Shown: positions 1 to 13,344 of the stretch, piece by piece
Numbering within the stretch: the first letter of the stretch is position 1
Layout of the letters: each line of letters starts with the position of its first letter
The notes under the pieces: generated by a model
Told to the model about the DNA's origin: nothing
The model's database searches: none
What the model saw: the letters and a program-made list of their open reading frames with translations, nothing else
NCBI GenBank assembly: GCA_963920635.1
Contig: OY987308.1
Span: forward strand, 22,783,096 to 22,847,095
Direction of reading: 5' to 3'
Length of the DNA: 64,000 nucleotides
DNA from: Pseudeuparius sepicola
Lineage: Eukaryota > Arthropoda > Insecta > Coleoptera > Anthribidae
Position numbers and translations under genes: made by a program

Positions 1-955
1 TGAATAAAGAACCCCAGGAAAAAGCAAAAAGGCAAGTTTATGTCTAAGTTTGGGAATCCTTGATAATAACAACAATTTTAAATTTCAAATTATGAAGAAG
101 TAGGTACCTACACAAACGCCTATGCCACTTTGGTGCATGGCCTCAAAAGTTAATTTAAATTACAAAATTACGTACCGATGGATTATTATCCTCAAACATT
201 TTAGTTTTGGCAGTCAGGGAAGTGCCACAAGCCGCACATTTAAGCATAATAACTCGAAAAGGTATCTAAGTACCACATACTGACAGCTACCTCTGTGTAA
301 GATATCGAAATATTGTGTCAAAACTTGGTTACTACTCAGGGCAATTTCCGTCTCACATATTTTATAATACACAGGGTTTTGACTCCTTCCTGGGATTCTT
401 TATTGAAAGAACTTTATTATGTTTGAAGGCTACCACAAAATTAAAAACTCGACGTGATATTACAAACCATATATTGGAAATAATTATAAGCCAAGTTTAT
501 GTCTTTAAGTTTAGGAATCCTTGATAATAACAGCAATTTTAAATTTCAAATTATGAAGTAGGTACCTACCCAAACGCCTATGGCACTTTGGTGCATGGCC
601 TCAAAAGTTAATTTAAATTACAAAATTACGTACCGATGGATTATTATCCTCAAACATTTTAGTTTTGGCAGTCAGGGAAGTGTCACATGCCAATCATCTA
701 AGCATAATAACTCGAAAAAGTTTCTAAGTACCATATACTGACACCCTATCATCGTGTTAGATATCGAAATATTGTGTCAAAACTTTGTTACTACTCAGGG
801 CGATTTCTGTCTTACATATTTTATAATACTTGGAGTTTTGACTCCTTCCTGGGATTCTTTATTGAAAGAACTTTATTATGTGTGAAGGCTATCACAAAAA
901 TAAAAACTCTATGTCTTACAAACCATATATTGGAAATATAATATTTTATAAACAC
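1..955. repeat. Direct tandem repeat, about 460-bp unit, two copies
   Basis: Two adjacent direct copies of an AT-rich unit: the segment starting near 32 (GCAAGTTTATGTCT) recurs near 491 and the similarity continues to about 945. The copies differ by scattered substitutions and small indels. The first 20 bases of the window are also close to the reverse complement of bases 390-409, so a short inverted component is present. The 69-codon open frame at 315-524 lies inside the repeat and shows no protein-like composition. This is probably a transposon or satellite fragment cut by the window edge. Confidence 0.8.
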
Positions 956-1576
956 AAAATATAAATAGGTACTATGAAATCGTCAATCAATATGAATATG
1001 TATGTACTTATAATTATTACAAAGAAATTTAACTGGAGACATGCCATAAAGTTAAAAATTGTGATACCTATATAGTGTACAAAAAAGTGAAAAATAGCCC
1101 AGGGAAAATATCAAATGGACAAAAAATTAAATAGCCTTTGTCAGTATTTTATAGGTATTTCTTGTAAATGAAAACATGCAAAGTTGCAAGAATTTTATTA
1201 TTTAAAATACGATCTTCGTGGTGAAGAACAATATGTTAATCAATAGGCAAGTATAACAGAAATGTTTAATTAAGGAAAAAATGAATAAACTCGCAGTTTG
1301 TTCAAAGAGGTAATTTAAAAATCTGTCATTTTTGCCTCAAATTTTTTAAGAAATGTTTTATTTTTCTAGTAGGCACATAGCAGATATTGTATACTAGTTT
1401 TGTTTGTGCACACCCTATTAAAGTTGAAATTTTAAGCGCTTTAGTAGAAGTAATTTCCGATATGAATTTCCGGGGTCAAACTTTAAGTTCCCTGGACTAC
1501 AATGCTGGATAATAAAACAATAAATTAATATTTTACTCAAAATTAATTAGCTTTTACTCGCACACAATATTATATA
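956..1576. other. AT-rich intergenic DNA
   Basis: No gene, RNA or clear repeat is visible between the tandem repeat and the palindromic MITE. It lies downstream of DNAJC8. Confidence 0.5.
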
Positions 1577-1725
1577 TACAGTGTGATCCACCTAAAACTC
1601 TCTGGCTTTATATCATGGCAACGAAATGAGATAGTTTTGTTTAAAAAAAAAACTGACAAGAGATAAAATATCTCATTTCGTTGCCGAGATATAAAGCTGG
1701 GAAGTTTTGGGTATACCACCCTGTA
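1577..1725. mobile_element. Palindromic MITE, about 150 bp, TACAG...CTGTA ends
   Basis: The two halves are reverse complements over about 60 bases each, with an A-rich turn in the middle. The shared core is GGCAACGAAATGAGATA. The ends read TACAGTGTG and CACCCTGTA, the same terminal motif as the larger fold-back elements at 33.5, 46.1 and 49.2 kb. It lies just downstream of the DNAJC8 stop codon. Confidence 0.75.
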
Positions 1726-1779
1726 TGATCAAATATGACACCTACATTAAAACCCTAAATTAAAACATAAGCAAGTGCT

Positions 1780-4167
1780 TTATCTCGATTCGGGTTTGTT
1801 CTTAGGCGGCTTAAATGTCTTGATCTTTTTGCTCTTTTTGGTTTTCGCGTTGGCTTGGAAATTTTGCCAGCTGTCCACTCGGTTTTGGCGAGATTCCTGT
1901 AGAAGAAAATCCGTTTAGAAAATGCCTTAATAGGGTACTTGACGAAATTTTACAAACTTGATAAAACAATTCCTGGACACTTGCCTAAGACCCTACGATT
2001 ATTTAAAAAATATATATTTACGTAATTAGCAAGTTATTAGACTTTCTTTGAAATTTGGCGGGAAAGCACTTATGACCTCACAAGTGTTTTATAACGGCAA
2101 TTTGGCAACATAGCGATACCACTGAAGTGTTCTGAGACATAACCTTATTCGGCAGTGAAAGTTGCAAGGAAAGTTGAAATTTCAAAATTCTAACCTCAAA
2201 CTCCCAGACTTGTGATGCCCCGTGAAACCACTTTTAGTGTTGATTGATTCCTTCCTCCATCGACGATTTTAGTCAAGAAGGGTTTTTTTTTTCGTAAATA
2301 CTTATTCAATCGTTTTTCTGTAAATTCTTTTGGCTAGGTTGGGCCTAAAGTCCGGAATTCGGGCTCAGTAGGTACTTCTAAGCACTATGGTGTCTTCATA
2401 AACGCGCCTTCGAGATGGTCCTGAGGCCGAGGTTCTCTCTTTATTAATAACTCATAATATTGTATTCCTACTACAACGTAGGTACAAACATTTGCAGTTT
2501 TATCCCATGGATTTCGGCAGACGCTAACAGCATCCAATTTCGGCAAATTACGGATTGTCCTTTCAGGGTCCATGTCCATTGTCCTTACACATCTATACCT
2601 TACCTTACACATCTATAACTAGGTCCGCAAACAATATATAATAGTAAATATCAATAACAAACTATAATAAATGGCACAGATATTATCTACTAATATTTTG
2701 ATTTAGCGAGATACTGAATGACAGCTGGCATCATGGGATGTCATCTGCCGATCAGAAAACCATACGTGTTAGATGACATGTGGATATATGAATATGGTTA
2801 GATGCCTAGGTGGGCGGGTAACGTTGCCAAATACGCGAATATTTCCCCCATTATTGGTACCTGAATATTTATAGTATGTTCCGTATACAGATATTTTAAC
2901 TAAAGTGTTACGTGGCGGATATGAAGGATACAGTTTCCAGCGTGTGCAGCATAAACAGACACCATTTTGATATAGAGTATAAAAAGTCTTTATGTGACAA
3001 AATTTGTGTGTGCAATTGCGTTAGTTAAAGCTCAAAGGTTTCAATACATTAAGTAACAAATATTCATAGGCAAGCTGGAGATACTTGAATAGAAAACTGC
3101 AATTTGCCTTTGTTCCACGAATGATTGCAAACGGGCACCGGCAACGTTACAGTTCCGTTTCTCCTGAGAGGCACAGAGTTGCCACGTTTGGCGTTCTGGA
3201 CAATAGAACGACGAAACTGTAGATTTCAGCCTGAACAAAATTGTGCAACTTTGTCTTTAATTATCATAAAAAATAAGGGTTAAAAGCCGTTGTTTCATTT
3301 ATTACGTGTTATGTTGGTGCATCTACTGTAAACATAGTACAATTTTAGAGCAATTAAAAATATTGTCAAGTACCCTATTGAAGAAAAGGAAGATTGCAGT
3401 AGCTTTGTTCCTAAACCGGATTTGTTAAAACTAAAACTCACCTCGAAGTTCTTCTGCCACTCCTTCTGGACCTTCTGGTTCTCCTCTTCCTCGATCTCCT
3501 GCTCCCTTTTGCGCTTCCGTTCCTCTTGGTCCCTCTCGGCAAGTTCCCGCCTCTTCCTCTCCATGTCGGCGAACAATTTCATCGTCAAAACGTACACGGC
3601 GTGCTTGTACTTTTCCGGATCGTCCTCCGGTATGCCGTGTTTACCTTCTTTTTTAGCCTTTTTCCTTTTTTCGGTAAGCTGCAACACTCGGCAAATAAAA
3701 TCGACAAAATCCTACCGTACCTTAAACTTTACCATTATGTCGGTCCTGCCGACAGCCTCCTCGATGATGTCCATACATTTCTTTCTAGTTTCTTCGCTTT
3801 CCAGTGTCTTCCAGGCACGGTTGACGGCCTCGAAGGCTTGCTGGGCCCTCTCGGCATCGTCTTGGTTCTTATCGGGATGGACCAAAATGGAGAGTCGTCT
3901 GTATTTCTTTTTGACTTCGTCGATAGGAGTTTCGGGTTCCACTTGTAAAACATCGAAGGGGTTTAGGTTGCGATAAGTGCTGCCGGGCCGTAAGAGCCTT
4001 TCGATCTGTTGCTTGGGCGTTAGGACAGAGTCTCTCTTTTCTATTTCTTTCACCTGCCAAAAAAATGCTGTTGTATAACAGATCTTGAATGATAGATATG
4101 GTTTACATACCTCTGTGTAAAATTCGTTAAATTTTGTTTCTTTTGTTGGAGCTGCCGTACTAGCCAT
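1780..4167 (-). CDS. DNAJC8: DNAJC8-like J-domain splicing co-chaperone (4 exons)
   Basis: J-domain protein of the DNAJC8/SPF31 family, which is associated with spliceosomes and stimulates Hsp70. Exons, all phase 0: 4111-4167 (start), 3733-4053, 3442-3678, 1780-1896 (stop). Together they give about 243 residues; human DNAJC8 has 253. Residues 20-45 carry the family motif IEKRDSVL...QIERLLRPGS. The J domain spans about residues 46-110 with the HPD triad at 78-80. The remainder is a highly charged helix, and the last exon encodes ESRQNRVDSWQNFQAN plus a lysine-rich tail, a DNAJC8 signature. Splice sites are GT-AG. The end of exon 2 is slightly uncertain: donors at 3732 or 3720 are both in frame, differing by four residues. 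The 1.5-kb last intron holds no recognisable gene. Confidence 0.93.
1897..3441 (-). other. DNAJC8 last intron
   Basis: A 1.5-kb GT-AG intron, donor GTGAG at 3437-3441 and acceptor ACAG at 1897-1900 on the minus strand. It contains only short open frames (for example 2385-2612 and 3041-3238, minus) with no recognisable product. Confidence 0.7.
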
Positions 4168-4434
4168 CCTACTATAGCCACTATCTAAAAATATACAGGA
4201 CTAGTGCTACTTAGGGACAATACCCTTTTAAAGTTATTGCATAAAATTAGTGTATTGACATAATTTCCTGACTGTTTGGCAAATTTATTATTGTTTTAGG
4301 TATTTCTTTCGATCGCCTCCAAACCTTTTTTTCATAGGATCTCTGATCTCTCTGTGTTGCTTCCAAAACGCAAAACAAATTTGACAAGAGACAAGTGACA
4401 AGAATGACAGTGACATTTTGTCAACCACAAAATA
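4168..4434 (-). other. DNAJC8 upstream region
   Basis: This segment must contain the 5' UTR and promoter of DNAJC8. I see no clear TATA box or initiator at a fixed spacing, so no promoter is placed. Confidence 0.4.
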
Positions 4435-4924
4435 TATGAAAATTCAAAATAAAATCGTTTTCCCGCCAAAATACAGCCAACCGCTTCTATTTAAATCAAC
4501 ATTTCCCTAGACTGGCTGCCCCCCTCGAGGAAAAAAGTTTCGGCTAGAAACCCGTCTTAATCGCCGGCTTTCGCGTCATTTCGCACCGTTCTAGCCGCAT
4601 TTTTATTCCTCTAACATTTTCGCCTCAGAGCAAAAAAACGGTGGCTTCAATAGAAACCGAAGACAAATCCGAAATATCGCCGGATTAACTGCATCTCTAG
4701 CGGCGATTTTTTTCCTCTCGCCCTGGATTTTGGTGTCGTGTAAGACGGGCTTTTGGCGGACCGAACTTTGACAGCGCCGGGGGATTTTCGTTCGCCGGAT
4801 TTTGTGTTGGCAAGAGGCTGACCTAACTTTGCTTTTTTGTGGGATAAATAACCAAACTTTTTTAACCTCAAAATATTCGCTTTTATATTGGATTTTTCTC
4901 TCATATTTTCGCATAACTTTGGTC
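4435..4924 (-). repeat. Interspersed repeat copy A, abutting the satellite
   Basis: About 490 bases on the minus strand match 19975-20480 on the plus strand. In both copies frames open through KSKVRSASC.HKIRR and SSVRQKPVL peptides, but neither is a known protein. In copy A the similarity ends at GACCAAAGTTATGCG, immediately next to the pentamer satellite. Copy B has GACCACAATTATGCG at the same point but unique sequence beyond it. The satellite therefore begins inside or at the edge of this element. Confidence 0.8.
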
Positions 4925-5059
4925 AACACAACACAACACAACACAACACAACACAACACAACACAACACAACACAACACAACACAACACAACACAACACA
5001 ACACAACACAACACAACACAACACAACACAACACAACACAACACAACACAACACAACAC
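4925..5059. repeat. Pentamer satellite block 1, (AACAC)27
   Basis: 27 uninterrupted copies of AACAC (complement GTGTT). It forms the left edge of the 7.6-kb composite satellite. The switch to the hexamer at 5060 is abrupt and in register. Confidence 0.97.
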
Positions 5060-6828
5060 AACCACAACCACAACCACAACCACAACCACAACCACAACCA
5101 CAACCACAACCACAACCACAACCACAACCACAACCACAACCACAACCACAACCACAACCACAACCACAACCACAACCACAACCACAACCACAACCACAAC
5201 CACAACCACAACCACAACCACAACCACAACCACAACCACAACCACAACCACAACCACAACCACAACCACAACCACAACCACAACCACAACCACAACCACA
5301 ACCACAACCACAACCACAACCACAACCACAACCACAACCACAACCACAACCACAACCACAACCACAACCACAACCACAACCACAACCACAACCACAACCA
5401 CAACCACAACACAACCACAACCACAACCACAACCACAACCACAACCACAACCACAACCACAACCACAACCACAACCACAACCACAACCACAACCACAACC
5501 ACAACCACAACCACAACCACAACCACAACCACAACCACAACCACAACCACAACCACAACCACAACCACAACCACAACCACAACCACAACCACAACCACAA
5601 CCACAACCACAACCACAACCACAACCACAACCACAACCACAACCACAACCACAACCACAACCACAACCACAACCACAACCACAACCACAACCACAACCAC
5701 AACCACAACCACAACCACAACCACAACCACAACCACAACCACAACCACAACCACAACCACAACCACAACCACAACCACAACCACAACCACAACCACAACC
5801 ACAACCACAACCACAACCACAACCACAACCACAACCACAACCACAACCACAACCACAACCACAACCACAACCACAACCACAACCACAACCACAACCACAA
5901 CCACAACCACAACCACAACCACAACCACAACCACAACCACAACCACAACCACAACCACAACCACAACCACAACCACAACCACAACCACAACCACAACCAC
6001 AACCACAACCACAACCACAACCACAACCACAACCACAACCACAACCACAACCACAACCACAACCACAACCACAACCACAACCACAACCACAACCACAACC
6101 ACAACCACAACCACAACCACAACCACAACCACAACCACAACCACAACCACAACCACAACCACAACCACAACCACAACCACAACCACAACCACAACCACAA
6201 CCACAACCACAACCACAACCACAACCACAACCACAACCACAACCACAACCACAACCACAACCACAACCACAACCACAACCACAACCACAACCACAACCAC
6301 AACCACAACCACAACCACAACCACAACCACAACCACAACCACAACCACAACCACAACCACAACCACAACCACAACCACAACCACAACCACAACCACAACC
6401 ACAACCACAACCACAACCACAACCACAACCACAACCACAACCACAACCACAACCACAACCACAACCACAACCACAACCACAACCACAACCACAACCACAA
6501 CCACAACCACAACCACAACCACAACCACAACCACAACCACAACCACAACCACAACCACAACCACAACCACAACCACAACCACAACCACAACCACAACCAC
6601 AACCACAACCACAACCACAACCACAACCACAACCACAACCACAACCACAACCACAACCACAACCACAACCACAACCACAACCACAACCACAACCACAACC
6701 ACAACCACAACCACAACCACAACCACAACCACAACCACAACCACAACCACAACCACAACCACAACCACAACCACAACCACAACCACAACCACAACCACAA
6801 CCACAACCACAACCACAACCACAACCAC
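5060..6828. repeat. Hexamer satellite block, (AACCAC)n
   Basis: 58 perfect copies of AACCAC (5060-5407), one AACAC pentamer (5408-5412), then 236 further perfect copies (5413-6828). The hexamer is the pentamer plus one C. No substitution was seen in about 1.77 kb. This implies very recent expansion, strong homogenisation, or consensus smoothing in the assembly. Confidence 0.97.
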
Positions 6829-9800
6829 AACACAACACAACACAACACAACACAACACAACACAACACAACACAACACAACACAACACAACACAACACAA
6901 CACAACACAACACAACACAACACAACACAACACAACACAACACAACACAACACAACACAACACAACACAACACAACACAACACAACACAACACAACACAA
7001 CACAACACAACACAACACAACACAACACAACACAACACAACACAACACAACACAACACAACACAACACAACACAACACAACACAACACAACACAACACAA
7101 CACAACACAACACAACACAACACAACACAACACAACACAACACAACACAACACAACACAACACAACACAACACAACACAACACAACACAACACAACACAA
7201 CACAACACAACACAACACAACACAACACAACACAACACAACACAACACAACACAACACAACACAACACAACACAACACAACACAACACAACACAACACAA
7301 CACAACACAACACAACACAACACAACACAACACAACACAACACAACACAACACAACACAACACAACACAACACAACACAACACAACACAACACAACACAA
7401 CACAACACAACACAACACAACACAACACAACACAACACAACACAACACAACACAACACAACACAACACAACACAACACAACACAACACAACACAACACAA
7501 CACAACACAACACAACACAACACAACACAACACAACACAACACAACACAACACAACACAACACAACACAACACAACACAACACAACACAACACAACACAA
7601 CACAACACAACACAACACAACACAACACAACACAACACAACACAACACAACACAACACAACACAACACAACACAACACAACACAACACAACACAACACAA
7701 CACAACACAACACAACACAACACAACACAACACAACACAACACAACACAACACAACACAACACAACACAACACAACACAACACAACACAACACAACACAA
7801 CACAACACAACACAACACAACACAACACAACACAACACAACACAACACAACACAACACAACACAACACAACACAACACAACACAACACAACACAACACAA
7901 CACAACACAACACAACACAACACAACACAACACAACACAACACAACACAACACAACACAACACAACACAACACAACACAACACAACACAACACAACACAA
8001 CACAACACAACACAACACAACACAACACAACACAACACAACACAACACAACACAACACAACACAACACAACACAACACAACACAACACAACACAACACAA
8101 CACAACACAACACACACAACACAACACAAACACAACACAACACAACACAACACAACACAACACAACACAACACACACAACACAACACAACACAACACAAC
8201 ACAACACAACACAACACAACACAACACAACACAACACAACACAACACAACACAACACAACACAACACAACACAACACAACACAACACAACACACACAACA
8301 CAACACAACACAACACAACACAACACAACACACACAACACAACACAACACAACACAACACAACACAACACAACACAACACAACACAACACAACACAACAC
8401 AACACAACACAACACAAACACAACACAACACAACACAACACAACACAACACAACACAACACAACACAACACAACACAACACAACACAACACAACACAACA
8501 CAACACAACACAACACAACACAACACAACACAACACAACACAACACAACACAACACAACACAACACAACACAACACAACACAACACAACACAACACAACA
8601 CAACACAACACAACTCAACACAACACAACACAACACAACACAACAACACAACACAACACAACACAACACAACACAACACAACACAACACAACACAACACA
8701 ACACAACACAACACAAACCAACACAACACAACACAACAAACACAACACAACACAACACAACACAAACACAACACAACACACCAACACAACACAACACAAC
8801 ACAACACAACACAACACAACACAACACAACACAACACAACACAACACAACACAACACAACACAACCAACACAACACAACACAACACAACACAACACAACA
8901 CAACACAACACAACACAACACAACACAACACAACACAACACAACACAACACAACACAACACAACACAACACAACACAACACAACACAACACAACACAACA
9001 CAACACAACACACACAACACAACACAACACAACACAACACAACACAACACAACACAACACAACACAACACAACACAACACAACACAACACAACACAACAC
9101 AACACAACACAACACAACACAACACAACACAACACAACACAACACAACACAACACAACACAACACAACACAACACAACACAACACAACACAACACAACAC
9201 AACACAACACAACACAACACAACACAACACAACACACACAACACAACACAACACAACACAACACAACACAACACAACACAACACAACACAACACAACACA
9301 ACACAACACAACACAACACAACACAACACAACACAACACAACACAACACAACACAACACAACACAACACAACACAACACAACACAACACACACACAACAC
9401 AACACAACACAACACAACACAACACAACACAACACAACACAACACAACACAACACAACACAACACAACACAACACAACACACACAACACAACACAACACA
9501 ACACAACACAACACAACACAACACAACACAACACAACACAACACAACACAACACAACACAACACAACACAACACAACACAACACAACACAACACAACACA
9601 ACACAACACAACACAACACAACACAACACAACACAACACAACACAACACAACACAACACAACACAACACAACACAACACAACACAACACAACACAACACA
9701 ACACAACACAACACAACACAACACAACACAACACAACACAACACAACACAACACAACACAACACAACACAACACTACACAACACAACACAACACAACACA

Positions 9801-11900
9801 ACACAACACAACACAACACAACACAACACAACACAACACAACACAACACAACACAACACAACACAACACAACACAACACAACACAACACAACACAACACA
9901 ACACAACACAACACAACACAACACAACACAACACAACACAACACAACACAACACAACACAACACAACACAACACAACACAACACAACACAACACAACACA
10001 ACACAACACAACACAACACAACACAACACAACACAACACAACACAACACAACACAACACAACACAACACAACACAACACAACACAACACAACACAACACA
10101 ACACAACACAACACAACACAACACAACACAACACAACACAACACAACACAACACAACACAACACAACACAACACAACACAACACAACACAACACAACACA
10201 ACACAACACAACACAACACAACACAACACAACACAACACAACACAACACAACACAACACAACACAACACAACACAACACAACACAACACAACACAACACA
10301 ACACAACACAACACAACACAACACAACACAACACAACACAACACAACACAACACAACACAACACAACACAACACAACACAACACAACACAACACAACACA
10401 ACACAACACAACACAACACAACACAACACAACACAACACAACACAACACAACACAACACAACACAACACAACACAACACAACACAACACAACACAACACA
10501 ACACAACACAACACAACACAACACAACACAACACAACACAACACAACACAACACAACACAACACAACACAACACAACACAACACAACACAACACAACACA
10601 ACACAACACAACACAACACAACACAACACAACACAACACAACACAACACAACACAACACAACACAACACAACACAACACAACACAACACAACACAACACA
10701 ACACAACACAACACAACACAACACAACACAACACAACACAACACAACACAACACAACACAACACAACACAACACAACACAACACAACACAACACAACACA
10801 ACACAACACAACACAACACAACACAACACAACACAACACAACACAACACAACACAACACAACACAACACAACACAACACAACACAACACAACACAACACA
10901 ACACAACACAACACAACACAACACAACACAACACAACACAACACAACACAACACAACACAACACAACACAACACAACACAACACAACACAACACAACACA
11001 ACACAACACAACACAACACAACACAACACAACACAACACAACACAACACAACACAACACAACACAACACAACACAACACAACACAACACAACACAACACA
11101 ACACAACACAACACAACACAACACAACACAACACAACACAACACAACACAACACAACACAACACAACACAACACAACACAACACAACACAACACAACACA
11201 ACACAACACAACACAACACAACACAACACAACACAACACAACACAACACAACACAACACAACACAACACAACACAACACAACACAACACAACACAACACA
11301 ACACAACACAACACAACACAACACAACACAACACAACACAACACAACACAACACAACACAACACAACACAACACAACACAACACAACACAACACAACACA
11401 ACACAACACAACACAACACAACACAACACAACACAACACAACACAACACAACACAACACAACACAACACAACACAACACAACACAACACAACACAACACA
11501 ACACAACACAACACAACACAACACAACACAACACAACACAACACAACACAACACAACACAACACAACACAACACAACACAACACAACACAACAACACAAC
11601 ACAACACAACACAACACAACACAACACAACACAACACAACACAACACAACACAACACAACACAACACAACACAACACAACACAACACAACACAACACAAC
11701 ACAACACAACACAACACAACACAACACAACACAACACAACACAACACAACACAACACAACACAACACAACACAACACAACACAACACAACACAACACAAC
11801 ACAACACAACACAACACAACACAACACAACACAACACAACACAACACAACACAACACAACACAACACAACACAACACAACACAACACAACACAACACAAC
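6829..11900. repeat. Pentamer satellite block 2, about 1,010 copies of AACAC
   Basis: About 5.07 kb of AACAC repeats. 6829-8110 and 9486-11900 are almost perfect (single variants near 9774 and 11591). The middle segment, 8111-9485, carries some 17 indels or substitutions, such as 2-bp insertions giving CACACA, AAAC slips, CCAAC, and one CTC. Open frames of more than 1,000 codons run through all six frames because the unit lacks stop codons; they are not genes. Confidence 0.96.
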
Positions 11901-12517
11901 ACACGGACCCACCTTCCAACACACGGACCCACCTTCCAACACACGGACCCACCTTCCAACACACGGACCCACCTTCCAACACACGGACCCACCTTCCAAC
12001 ACACGGACCCACCTTCCAACACACGGACCCACCTTCCAACACACGGACCCACCTTCCAACACACGGACCCACCTTCCAACACACGGACCCACCTTCCAAC
12101 ACACGGACCCACCTTCCAACACACGGACCCACCTTCCAACACACGGACCCACCTTCCAACACACGGACCCACCTTCCAACACACGGACCCACCTTCCAAC
12201 ACACGGACCCACCTTCCAACACACGGACCCACCTTCCAACACACGGACCCACCTTCCAACACACGGACCCACCTTCCAACACACGGACCCACCTTCCAAC
12301 ACACGGACCCACCTTCCAACACACGGACCCACCTTCCAACACACGGACCCACCTTCCAACACACGGACCCACCTTCCAACACACGGACCCACCTTCCAAC
12401 ACACGGACCCACCTTCCAACACACGGACCCACCTTCCAACACACGGACCCACCTTCCAACACACGGACCCACCTTCCAACACACGGACCCACCTTCCAAC
12501 ACACGGACCCACCTTCC
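11901..12517. repeat. 20-bp satellite block, 31 copies
   Basis: Thirty perfect copies of ACACGGACCCACCTTCCAAC (11901-12500) and a 31st that diverges in its last bases. The unit is exactly four pentamers long, starts with ACAC and ends with CAAC, and keeps register with the pentamer array. It may have arisen from four mutated pentamers (inference). Confidence 0.96.
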
Positions 12518-12720
12518 TTCCACCCTCCACACCCTTCTGAGGTACACCATATAGTAAAACCTTGTGCGAATTCTCTCTAATTTATTTGGGGCCCTAAAAA
12601 GAGCCTTTGGGTGTTTTCTTTCTTCAAATTTCCATTCTTTGATCTTTACAAGTCCAGTAATTTTGTACATTGACGTGTCTTCAGCAAACTCTGAAATAAA
12701 ATTGTTATCAACAACAAATT
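12518..12720. other. Right flank of the composite satellite
   Basis: Unique-looking sequence after the last 20-mer. It does not match the left flank (4435-4924), so the satellite is not bracketed by a visible target duplication or inverted pair. Confidence 0.5.
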
Positions 12721-13020
12721 AGTTTCGGTAGTTTAGTTCCTTGAATGGGAGTTTCGGGAGTTATGGGAATTTCGGGAGTTATGGGGGTTTCGGGAGTTTT
12801 CCAGCCACAGCTGGGAGTTTCGCTGGTCTCTTAACTGGGAGTTTTGGAAGTTTTGGGCAGCCTCTTGGGTGGGAGTTCTGGGACTTTGACTAATCTCTTA
12901 GAGTTCGGTCTATCAAGCTGGAGTTTCGGGAGTTTAATAGTTTAATAGAGTTTAATAGAAAGTTTGAACAATCTGCTAAACGAGGAGTTATAGGCAATCC
13001 TCGCAAAGGGGAGTTTGGCA
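12721..13020. repeat. Degenerate minisatellite of GGGAGTTTCGGGAGTT type
   Basis: About ten imperfect repeats of a G/T-rich unit around GGGAGTTTCGGGAGTTATGGG, closest together at 12745-12800 and decaying to the right. No coding potential is seen. Confidence 0.65.
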
Positions 13021-13036
13021 ATTTTCTGTCTTATTT

Positions 13037-13344
13037 AATTTATTTTTTCTAATTATTTCCAGAGTCAACTTCGTGGTCTTCAACTCACCGATGTTCTTCT
13101 TGGAGCCACGCACACATGGAAGAACCAACTGCTGATCGTAGCATGAAGCAAACAGTTCTTTTTAGAACTACACAATACCATTTGAAAGATAATTTATTTT
13201 TTCTAATTATTTCCAGAGTCAACTTCGTGGTCTTCAACTCACCGATGTTCTTCTTGGAGCCACGCACACATGGAAGAACCAACTGCTGATCGTAGCATGA
13301 AGCAAACAGTTCTTTTTAGAACTACACAATACCATTTGAAAGAA
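13037..13344 (+). repeat. 154-bp tandem duplication with a histone-like stem-loop
   Basis: Two nearly identical 154-bp units (13037-13190, 13191-13344). Each ends with AGTTCTTTTTAGAACT (13154-13169 and 13308-13323), a 6-bp stem with a T-rich 4-base loop, preceded by GCAAAC and followed by ACTACACA and a purine run GAAAGA. This resembles a metazoan replication-dependent histone 3' end in form and flanks. No histone coding sequence precedes it in any frame. Confidence 0.7.

Noticed and set aside
3422..3976. Plus-strand 184-codon and 140-codon frames
   Set aside because: Antisense shadows of the DNAJC8 exons.
4925..11900. Telomeric repeat array
   Set aside because: Insect telomeres are TTAGG or TCAGG type; AACAC is not, and the array is internal.
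4603..12670. Open frames of 900 to 2,600 codons on both strands
   Set aside because: They are translations of the stop-free pentamer, hexamer and 20-mer satellite in all frames.
13085..13282. Minus-strand 65-codon frame
   Set aside because: It spans the junction of a 154-bp tandem duplication and repeats the same peptide.
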